The translations under genes and the position numbers were made by a program. Positions 26,101 to 38,100 of a stretch of 64,000 bases of DNA are shown here, piece by piece. The stretch's first letter is position 1, and each line of letters begins with the position of its first letter. Below the pieces are notes generated by a model. That model saw only the letters and a list, made by a program, of their open reading frames with translations. It did no database searches and was not told the DNA's origin. Origin of the DNA: Dillenia suffruticosa (taxonomy: Eukaryota > Streptophyta > Magnoliopsida > Dilleniales > Dilleniaceae); contig JAVTVX010000011.1 in NCBI GenBank assembly GCA_033439265.1, forward strand, positions 10,540,590 to 10,604,589, written 5' to 3'.

Positions 26101-29100
26101 CTGATTAGAACCATTGCTATTTTACATTCCATTGATTACCTTCATTAAATTTCTTTTTCTTTTCCTCATCTGTTCTCTGTGAATAACTGTTATTATTTTT
26201 GGCCTTTGATTCAGATTTGATGCATTCGTTCAAAATCAAATCAAAGGTGTTTGAGATTTGTTTCATTGGAGAAACATTTTTTTTTTTGTCAATTCCTGGA
26301 GAATAAGGGGGGAAGGTTCATCCATTTGATATCCTTAGGACAAGATCATATGCAGTGGTTGGTTGGTTTGATGGATAAGATCCATAGGCAACTACCAAAC
26401 TTAGTTTCAAACAAAGGAGTTCAAAGAACACAGTTGAATCAGCCGGCTGATAATGGTGATCCGTGCCTGGAAATCACCTGTTATTATGGTGGACAGAACA
26501 AAGGTAAGTTTATATGCTTTGTGTTCAGTTTCAAGGCTGGTATGTTCTATGTCCTAAGGTTAGCCATGGCAAGAAGAGTGCTGCAGAAGCTAAAGCAAAG
26601 AAGAGGAAGAGTCCAAAGGAAGAAAATGTTCACGCACCTTCATAAAGTGGAAGGTGATAAACAGCAACAGAAATCTCGGGTCGCTGTAGTGAAGGGTAGG
26701 TGGGGCCAAGAAAAGCTGAATCACGGCAACTGTATTTCAGGCAAACCAGAAAGCTCTGTTTCTAGTGAAATTAACAGCTAGAGGAAAGTAATCAAGATTC
26801 ACGTCATATTCTGAGGACAGAATCCAGTGTTGATGGGGTGAAGGACAAGACTCGTTGAAAAGGGCAGTTTCATGGTGACGGAATCTCAAGCAGACCAAAA
26901 ATCTCAGTTTTTTGGAAAAATTGAAAAGCGAAAGGAAAGTTAGGAAGATTTGCGTTATATTAGGTGGCCAAAATCAAGGGCTTAAAGTTAGGAGCTTCAA
27001 CCACTTGCAAGGATAACTACATAGGAATAAATGCCACAACAACAACAGTGATGGAAATCTGCCATTAATCGCGTTTAAAGCTTCAGAAACAGCTTCCGTA
27101 GGGGTTTCAACTACTGCAGAGAATGCAGAGAAGACCTCCAAGGCATCTATGAGATCAAAAGAACTCTTTTTGTTCATCAAAGATGAGGGATTTGCAAAAT
27201 TTGATAAAATTTGCTCCGACTTTAATTGAGCAAAAAGAGGAGGAAGTGCTTCGGGCAATGCAAAGATGGTCACAAGATATTCAGATTAATGATCAGAAGC
27301 AGAAAAAAGCCTTTGGCATTGGGTGAGACAGAAGAGCGCAAGTCAGAAATTAAAGCATCACATGTTGATGGGTCGATGTAGAAAATGAGTTGCTAAGCTT
27401 CATGGATTCAATGACAAGCTGTTGATACAGTAAGTCACAGAGCATAGGGACGAAAATTTAGATAAGACACGTGAAGGTTCTGAATGAAAAGATTATGTTA
27501 GCAGAGTCAACCTTGGAATGTAAGTACCTCAATTCTGTGTCGTCGTGCACATGATCACAAATGTAAGTAATCATTCCAATCTTGGCATTGTACAAACGCT
27601 TGTCAGGGACCAAAGAAGCCAACCCTGCTTTCCTTGTTGTGATAGCTACGAGAAAAGGACTCAAAAGCTAAGGGAGGATGATATTACAGAATGTCAGATA
27701 GGGGAATGTGAGATTCCAGATGCAGGTGGTTAGTTGGAATATAGGGGTTTAGGTGATAGAAGGAAAAGGAGAATAATTAAAGAAATGATTCATAGAATGC
27801 TCCTCATTTTGTCTTTATTCAAGAATCTAACTTTATAAGGAACAAATGCTAAAATCCTTACAAATCAGACTATTGGTCATTCTCTTCTTTGGGATAAGGT
27901 TGTGTTGTATGCATCTCCATTAACTAATGCCTTGAAGTTTATAAAGATTATAGTTCAGAAAAGTTTAAAAGAGATTGGAGAGGATTTCTTTACTCGTAGT
28001 CTGCCTTACTGTTTCTTCACTCCTGAGAATTTCTCATTTGTATATTCTTTATTGCATTTGATACATTTTTTTTCCCTATCCAAAACATGTAAGTTATAGT
28101 TTTGAGCATGATGGTGGCACATAGTTAAGTACCTTGATCAGCAACCAGCCAGCGACAGGAATTGTCAGCAAAGAGTGCAACCTTTTCCTCTGGTTTTACC
28201 CCTACTACTCTCAAGCCCTCAGTGAAGTCCAAAATCTCCTGCTCAAGCTGCAACAGGAAAATAGACTTCAAAATAATGTATAATGATAAGATGTAAGAAC
28301 GTTACAGAGAGAAGAACTAATAGAAACTTTTACATCTATCTAGGATGTTATGATCACTACAGAGCACATGAATCATTAGAAAACATTGCCTGACCATATT
28401 ATGGAAGAGCGTGAAGTGCATTTGAATGTTGAAAGAATTCTACAGAGGCAGGTCAAGGGCTTCAATCGTTGTCATGAACTGTAGCAATAGTAATTGCTGA
28501 AACGAGACACTAAGATGGACGAACTCCTAATCTACGGTATATAGAAAATTGGGAAAATGTTGGGAGCACAAGCATCCAACAACATGGAGACGGGAGGTTG
28601 GGCACAATGCTCCAAACACTCAAGACACTTACAGATATAGCTTTATTCCAGTACTTGGCTGTCTTCATAATACCGAAGACATGATTTTCTGTGTTTAAGT
28701 TGTCTGTTGTGGGAATGCTTCAAGGGAAGCAAAAGGTTCAAGAAAAGACAAGAAGATATCAAACAGTCTCTTATAACATTTTCTTTTTAAGTACAAAATA
28801 TAGGTTTCAGAAAGCAAACAAGTGATTTTTTACGGGTAGCAAAAATTAAAAAGTGAGTTTTCAACAACGGCAGTCTTTAAAAGTTGTGTTTACAAGACCC
28901 TGACATGAGATTAACAAATAAGAAATTCATAAACACAATACAGGCTGCCATTGCAAGGAAGTACTAACAACCAAAGAACTCATACATTCAAGTCGCAAAA
29001 AAAAAAAAAATACTCAAGTCATCACGTTCCTTATCTAAAAAAGTTAGACATCAGAAATTTTCCTTGATCCATTAAAAACTGGCTTGCTAGAGATCAGCAA

Positions 29101-32100
29101 AAGTGAAGAGATCTAGATCTACAAGCATGTTTTCACAAATGTTCAGGAGCCAAAATACCAATTTGGATTCGCTATCAGAACAACCCATGCAACCAGGCTG
29201 AAAATGATTTATCAGTAATGAGAAACCCAGAGCACCCCCAAAAGCATCAGGCCCTTCAGGGCAACTAACATACTTTCGACTCCAGAGCAAAGTCCAAACA
29301 AACAAAACCATATGGCTGATAGCCTTGCACCCCTTAAATCATCAACCCACTGTTGTTATGAGAAAAAGTTTGTGTGCTTTGATAATATAATAACATACTG
29401 TCTACAAATCAATCGCATTTGACAATTGGCAAAAGAACATCTGAGCATATTCAATGTATGGCTCTCATTAAGGTTCTGCTGAGGACATAAATAAAATAAA
29501 TTAAAGTTTAGAAGAACATCTGAGCCTCTGAGCCTCTGAGCCCATGTTTGTTGGTATTTCTCAAGGGAAGGAGGGCCTCTAGGCTTGATCCCGTAGACAA
29601 CACCCCGGAAACTCTCAACAAGAGGTCCTACGGCACTCTAGGGAGGGCTGCCAGAAATGATAGACAGTTATAGAGCATATTGGAAATAAGAGAGAGTTAA
29701 TATAGTATTGGGTATTGGGACTTCTAGGGAATATGAATCGTCATAATAGGAAATTGTTGTATTTAATTGTTAGTACACTCTTTGTTGTACAAATAGATGT
29801 GTGCTGAGTGTTAGGCACTTAAGCAACCTTTCTCCATGTAATCTCTCAAGCAACCTTTCACCATGTAAACTCTTTCTCTCACTCTCTCTCACTTGAGTAA
29901 TTTAGTCTCTCCTCCTTTCTCAACATGATACGAAAGCCAATCATCCTCTGGCATGTCTCCGAGCAACTCTCTTCTTGTCCTTCATTCTTCTTAAAGGCTA
30001 CTGTCATCTGGTCTGGCAGGAGCTTAATCACCTTTCCTCTAGTTTTTCGTAAGTCAGTAGCTAGCCACTCGAGTCCAGTCAACTTCTAGTCAAACTTGAG
30101 TCCTTGCTTATCGTCCTTCCTTATTCAAGCCCATCTACCATATGGTCTGGCAAGAGCTTCCATGGGGCTGTCATCTGGTCATGCAGTTTCCAATACCTCT
30201 GATCTGCAGCAGTGATACTGATATCTTCTTTCTTCAAAGCAAGGGCATCATTTACACCATCTCGGGTCATTAAAATGTTAGAAGTTCTCTGGGGGTTGAA
30301 GACCATCTTCAGAGCCAAAGTTCTATCATGCTCCTGCCTTAGTCTTCTGGGTCCACAATCTGGTCCAATAGTATCCAAAACTTTCAAATTAAACAAGAGA
30401 TCAAGAATAGTCTTTCTATGCTCGCCATAGATGTAATAAATATCCCCACCACCTAAGCCCGAATAAATAAAACAAAGCATTATTTTGCAACACGTCAATT
30501 GTATAATACTTGATGTGAGGTAACAAGAGAAAAAGAAGGGTAACTCAGAACCACATATACCACGAGGTCAGGATACATGATTTCCATATAACCTGTTGGG
30601 ACACAGCCTGATCACAGGTTCAAATTCGGCATGCCAAAGCCAACATTTGAGTTTGATTTGCATGCAAGTGTAACTCAATCACTCATAGTTCAGGTCGCTG
30701 CATGCAACAGACATGTTGACATTCTCATGCAAGACATAAAACAACAAGTTATGAATGATATAAAGACTGACCTGCTTATAAGTCAAATTTGAAGGTGGAT
30801 CATGATATGGATCCACTAATGCTATTCGGTCACCAAATCTTTCTGCTGAAGACCTCCAAATGTCGGGCACTGCTTTCCACTCACTAGATGCCAAGGTCCC
30901 ATTTCCTGATAGGAATGTCCCTTCCAGTAGTGGTGAACACCTTCTTAATGTAATTTCCTCTGTCTAAAACAGATAATTACAAGAAAAGGCAGATGTTACC
31001 ATCTTCTTAACTTTAACACATCTCTTTTGTGTGATCAATATCAAAAGGTTGGGTAAGTAGATATCTAGATATCCAATCCCATGCATGCTTGCTTAAAATG
31101 CTGAAAAGAATCCACAATCAGCTGCAGAAGCTACCCACAAGAGTGTGTTAATTAATACACATTATTAAGCTAAAAATCTTTCCAATAAGGCATCCTCAAG
31201 AAGAGAAAACAAAAAGGAAATTTGGGTAAACCAACAAGTGTGTACTAATCATGTTGAAAATCCAAAAGAGAAACACCCTCAAACTAATAATTATGAACAC
31301 TAAAAGGTAATAATATAAACAATACAGTCCCACAAAAGGTGAATCCCAAAATCTTTCAACAACTTCAGTTAGGAGAAGTGGAGTGATCGGGTGCACTGCA
31401 GCCCATGGGAGGAGGATCCCCCCCTCCGAAATTTTTTTAAATAAAGTTTCATATAAAATTATAAAAATAATGGCCCCACCATGCCTAATAATAGTAATCC
31501 ACCCCTTTAAGAAATAAAATTTGCCCTCTAAAAATTTTAAGGAAAAAAATTCAACTAAAATTTTTCACTTTGCAAACAATTAAAGGGCAAGCAGACCTAT
31601 TTTTTCTACCTTGTTCTCTTCCCCCTCCCCCCCAATACCCCCCTCCCCCCCAACATGGGCCCCACCCATCTGAACCCAACCCAACACCTCCCTCTCTATT
31701 ACTTATTTCTTTTTTCATTCTTGATTAATTTATCATTTCTTTTTCTTTAATCCGCAGATTTTTAAATTATTTACCATTATCCATTTTTTAGTTGGTTACT
31801 ACCATAATTAATACGATATTTTTGGACTAATAATGCCTAATTTAATAAAATATATATATATTCACACAGAGGATTTAAACTTGTAATGGTGAGTAGCCAA
31901 GAAAGCTTTATGAGAGACCTTTTTTCCTTTCATGTGTCAAATAATATTACAAATTAAATAATTCTTTTTTTTAAATTTCGACACAATCTACACTAACAAC
32001 TCTAATCATGAAATTAACACTCTTTTTTATTTTTTGCACAAATTTTATACTCTCCCCTCATACATTCTTTTTATTATTTTTATCTGTATCTCGTTACAAT

Positions 32101-35100
32101 TAAACCACACACCATAATATAGAATGTCTATTTTCCATAAATATGAGGATTATGAATTTTGTTGAAAAGTTGTAGGAAAGTCAATTTTCACAAATCATCG
32201 AGCAATTTTTTTTCCTTCTTTTTTGACAAATGGGCAACTATTATTTGGAATATCCGCTTCACAATTTAAGATGATCTTAAAATGATAAATTAAATTAAAA
32301 GACCTGATATGAAAATATTATGCACAAGAAACAAAGGAAGAAGTAAATATTTTATGGCTTGGTAGTTTTTATTTTGGGATACTTAATTCACAATTTAAGC
32401 TAATTTCATATGCAACGCAAATACTTGGGGTATGTATCTAACTTGTACCGACCCCCCCCCCGGGGGAAGGGGAAAATAGTTTCTAGCATTGCCCTTGTTT
32501 GGAGGTGCACACAATCGGAAAACAATCCTTTTATACCTTAAACTTCTTTATGCACTTTTTTTTTCATTCTACAAGGCTTTCTAATTTTCTTTTGTGATAT
32601 TCATCTATCCATAATACAACTTATATTTGTATTGCATTACCTTCATTTTGCATGCTCCAAATCACCAAAAGAAAACAAAAGAAAAAGAAAAAGAAAAATA
32701 GCTCAACTAAAGAATCATGGTTTCCTTTCCCTCCCAAAAGCTCTAAAATTTTGTTGCTTGGAACTGATTTATGATTTCTGGCAAAACACACTGCACAGCA
32801 GATTTTTCCAAAATGGATGGTCCAAGCCCCATCCTATGCACAAAAGCAAACAAAAACAGAAACAAAAAAGCAAGGAAGAAATTGACATTAGTCTCGAGGC
32901 TATGGAACAAATAATGCAAATGTCAGCTTTATAGGCCTTGTAGCATGGCCATAGTTGTTAACCTCTTTTAGAACTCATTCCATACCAAGGTCTTGACTTT
33001 CCAGAATTTATCCGCTAAAGAATACAAAAGCCATACAGAATGGTGAACCATACTGCACCAAAACTTGTAAAATCGACACATGCTTATTGGACAAATTTTC
33101 AGACACGACACTCAATCAACAGTTTAAAGATGCATGTTGATCATGTTTCATCCATGTCCATAGTTCTGCTTCTTTCCACTAGACAATTAAAGATCTGTCA
33201 ATAATCATGATGGTTCATATGTTGTAGAGTTAAAAATTAAAGAACTTAATTGAGGATTGGTTTAAACTCGAAATCTATCTTTGACCGACATAAAGGTTAA
33301 AATGAAAGCAAAAATAAGGTTTGTAAAAGTCAAAGTAAATTAAATACATTTAATACCATGTCCATTAATTGATTTTTGCATATAGCTAGTATCTTATATT
33401 TTCATTAAACCATATTTGCACATATATATATAAGTTCTAGTATGCAGATTCATAGTATTATATCTTACAGTTTTTTAACTTTCTCAATATGTGTCATGCC
33501 ACTTGTATGTGTGTATGCTTCATAGATATCAAATAAGGTGATTGCCAAAAGAGTTGCAGGGAAAAAAATCCCAAAATATGTATAAATCAAATTCTTCAAT
33601 TTAGACTACGGCAATCAGGACAAACATAACTTCTTTCAATTAGAGAGGTCAAGGAAGAAGGGGAAGTTCCACTAGTAAAGCGAAAACTAAGATATGGGAT
33701 TAAGATGCAATGAGGCGTTGATTAACATAGATAAAAAGATAAAGAAGTGTTCCCTCTAACATGATGAATTGCTCCACATGCTTAAGTCGATTCAGAACAA
33801 TTAGTTAATTTTTCTATTTTCTAATACTCTGTTACATTTGGACCCTCGATGGCTACGACAATCAAGACAACATAACTTCTTTCAATTACAGAGGTCAAGG
33901 AAGAAGGGAAAATTCCATTAATAAAGAGGAAACTAAAATATGGGATTAAGATGCTATGAGGCTTTGATTAACATAGATAAAAAGATAAAGAAGTGCTCTC
34001 TCTAACATGATGAATTGCTCCACATGCTTCAGTCGATTGAGAACAATTAGTTAATTTTTCTATTTTCTAATACTTTGTTACATCTGAACCCCCGATGCCT
34101 TAGCACACGAGGACCTCTAATCAGCGATATGAGGGCCTAAAACATGCAGGACATTAAATGGGGTTAAGGAGTTAAAATATTTTGATATTAAGACCTCCAA
34201 AAGCAAAGTTCAGAGCAATATATTGGTTGACATAGTATTAGAGAAGGAGGTCTCAAGATCAAGACTCATGAGGCTCCTTAATACAATTTAATGTTCTATG
34301 CATTTGGAATCCTCATGTACATCAACAGGACCCATATATAAAAGGGAGTGCCAAATAATCAAACTATTTTGAGGTGGCTGAGAAGATTAAAAAGTTGATG
34401 AGAGACTCCTAGAAGGAAAACGGATTACATCAGAGAGATCATCCACTATTGGGATCAAGTCTCAAAAACTAAATCCGAGGGTTGTTGGGCCTCGGTTGCA
34501 TCATAGTAATTTGGTATTCAGAAACACCTCCTTGGTTGAGAAATGACTATAGAAGTTTCCCTTTGAACCCAATTGTTGATAGCATGAGGTTAACAAAAGC
34601 AAGTATAATAGTAGACTGAATGGATAGAATGCCAAGGCTAGAACCAGAGCTTCTCATCATAGCCCTTTGAAATTCATCTCGCATATATTAGATCTTTCCT
34701 ACTCTAATATCTTTTAAAGCTCTATTTTAGGAGGATTGTTTAATTAGGGATTCATCCCTTTCCATTACTTTTTTCTCAACTCTACTAGTTATCTATGCTT
34801 CACTTCACCTGTATCCAAGATTCCTATCACCAATCTCTTGAAATTGTCATTTCTTAAAAATTCTTAATAACGGAGAAGGAAGTTATAGCATTTTCCTCCC
34901 TTATTTCCTTTGTTCAACAAAAAGAAACCATCCCAATATCCTTAATACTAAAGTTTGGAGTCTTGATGTTTCAAAAACTTCAGGGCCATTCAATAACAAA
35001 AAACATTTTTCTTTTTCTAACTCCACTTTTGTACTCTAATTCTATTTTTTATTTTGAAATAGAAAATCAGAACAATATGTTCATTTCAAAAATTTCATAA

Positions 35101-38100
35101 CATTTTTCCAAGTAAGAAAATAAAAAAAAAAAAAGTCTTCAAAGTACCTTATTTTCTATTCAGAAAAAAACAACAAACTAAAATTATGTTTAAAGAAACA
35201 AAAACCTATTTCTTCAATACACAGTTAAATTGAGTTTCATCAAATTCCTTTCAAGTTTCCCATGTGTATGATTGGAATACAATCTAAAACAGCAGCATCA
35301 ATTCCACAAGGAATAAAGATCCATTAACAAGATTAATGAAAACTGCCATTTTGATTAACAACTGATCTTGTTTGGTGGAAATTAAATCAAACAACAATGA
35401 TATTACAATTTATATAAAGAAATTATTAAAAAAAAAAAACCAATAGCAACAAAGCAGTACTTGGCAATCGCAATCTCCACCAAAAAACTGATACTCTCAA
35501 AAACTATGTCGCAACCAATTAGTTGAGCACATATGTCTTTTCATGATGGATGATCCTAGTGACAAAATTAAATTGAACAAATGAAAATTAAACAACTATA
35601 GTATTACAATGGATTAAAATAAATTTGGTATGACTTTTTATGTTTCCTTCACCTGCTGAAGCTCACTCAAGATGAGAATCTTCTGCCCCATCTCTCCTCT
35701 CAACCATAGCAATCATCATTCTGCATCAATCTCTCCCTCCCTCTCTCTCTCTCTCATCAATGATATTTTCTGTGAATTGTTTGTGAAGAAATCGTTGGCA
35801 AAGAAATCAATCAATTTGATTATTCAATGAGAGGCAGCTGTGGATTGAAGTAATTGTCATGGCTGTGGTAGTGGAGGGAAAAGATGAGGAGGAGAAGGAG
35901 GAGGAGTAATCGAGGTCAAGGGCTTCTTGAAGCAATTGTCATGGCTGTGGCCGTGGCAGAGGAGAGAGAAGATGATGACGGTGGCGAATAAGAGAGAAGA
36001 TGAGGAGTAACCAAAATGATGTGGTCATTAAGGGAAAAAAATAAAAAATAAAAAAAAAAGAGGAATTGATTGAATAATTCTAGAGAAGCTTGACTTGAGC
36101 TTCAGTTATATTTTGATAAAAAGGAGAAACGTGCTTTCCTCTTTCCATTTTGGAAAAAAAATGCGTTTGAACACAAAACCCTTTTTCTAGAATATTCCAA
36201 AAATCTTTTTCTATTTTTCTTGGAAACTTGGAGTATTACTTCGTTTTTGAGTGGCCCATTTCTCCTTTGAATCATTTTTTCATCTTATTTGTCTTCTCTG
36301 TACCCTCTCTTTTCCCTTAACAATTTCATATGTAGGGTAAAAGTTCCTGCTAGATTTAAAAGTTTTTACTTAGCTATGTTGCTTAAGAACATCAATACAA
36401 ATGATTTATCACAAAAAATAAAGATATTTTAAAACTGTCTCACTAGATATTTGTGTTATATGTCGCAAATATTTTAAATCTAGAGATTAGTTGTTTCTGT
36501 ATTGATCAATAGTCCAGGAGATTTAGAATCACCTATGGGATAACGATTCTGTTTGCCCAACAAATCTCTAATATTTCTTGATGAAGTTTAGAGACTTTGG
36601 TTGGCAAAAAGGACTCTAGAAGCTCATTAGTAGTAAGAAGGTCTTAACTATTGCTTCCTTATGCAATGCAATTTCAAAGAGATTGAGGGAAAGGCACATC
36701 AAAGGATTGTATCAGCACCATCTATCACACCAAAAGGAAATCCTCAGCCAAACCCCACTTTGAAACAAAGGAAAGATGTAAGGCCCCGCCTTTTTCTAAT
36801 CTCTTTTCGCATTGCTACAACGGAAGTTCGAGTCACACTATAAGACATCCACCCACTACGCACTATACTAAGCCACTATCATGCTTCTTCATAAACATTT
36901 AGTCTCAACTTAAGCCTCCAAAACCATTTCCAAAGAAAGAGTTTTGTTAAACTCAACCAGAGTTCTAGCACCAAGACCCTCAACATAAAACTGGAGTTTA
37001 ACTGCCTCCCATTTGACCAGACTAAAGTTAAACTTGACACCGTACAAACATCCTACAAGAATTTCCGATAATTGTCCTCAATTGTTCTAGCTATGGAAAT
37101 AGGGATTATAAAGAGGGACATATAATACACCCGAAGGTTAGTGGGAAAACAAAGAGACAGAGCTCTTCATAAGCACTATTCTTGCCCCCTTAGAAACATA
37201 TCCTTTCTTCCATATGCCAAACTTTTGTCAAATTTCTCCAACACCTTCTCCCAAATGGCTTTAACATTATGCTTTGCTCTTGATGGCAACCCAAAATAAA
37301 AGCTAGAGGCAAACTCCCTACTTTGCACAACAATGGTTGTCAATAACTCCCCATTAACATTTGGAGCCCCCGGGACAAGCTTTTTTACTCAGCCACTACC
37401 TTAAGCAATACAAAAGAAATTTAAGCATAAGCACAAGTATTTCTCTTTCTTATTTTGCATTACTCAGGAAAGCTTTGCAAATTATAAATCACTCACCATA
37501 ACCATCCTGTGAATTCAAGTTTAGAAGAATTTTTCTAGAAAGTTTCAGCTGAAAAAAAAATTAAAATAATGAGATCACAACTCAAATGTGTCTAATACAT
37601 ATTTTATAACTTTTCTACGCATGTCAAGTCCAAAAAGTTCGCATCAAAGTAGAGAAGAATCCATTTTAAAAGTGTTAATGCAGCATAACAAATCCCTTTC
37701 TATTTCAAATTCTTAGGAGCCAAGCAAACTTTGTTCGACTATTAAACAAAAATACTTCAAAATGAAGTCCTAATTTGATTGATATCAACCTTTGTATACA
37801 CATCTTGCACAACTTATGGCAGATTCAATGATTTCAATATTTTACATAGCATTTGTGTGTGTGTGAATAGCAAATTATAAAGTTGCAGCATTCGTTGTTC
37901 AAATTACTCATTCTCGAATAAAATAAGTTAATATTTTATAATTGTAAATATTATCATTTTTCTTTCATATCCCAATTTTAACAACAAAAGAGCTGCCACA
38001 ATCATAATGTCTCATTGCCGATATGCCATATCCCTATATGTCAATGGGTCAATAGAGACCAAAACCAAATCTAACAAGGCATACAATTTTTTGTTGGACC

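Noticed and set aside
31380..32480. Possible DNA transposon bounded by C-rich runs
   Set aside because: No terminal inverted repeat or target-site duplication could be matched; homopolymer runs alone are not enough.
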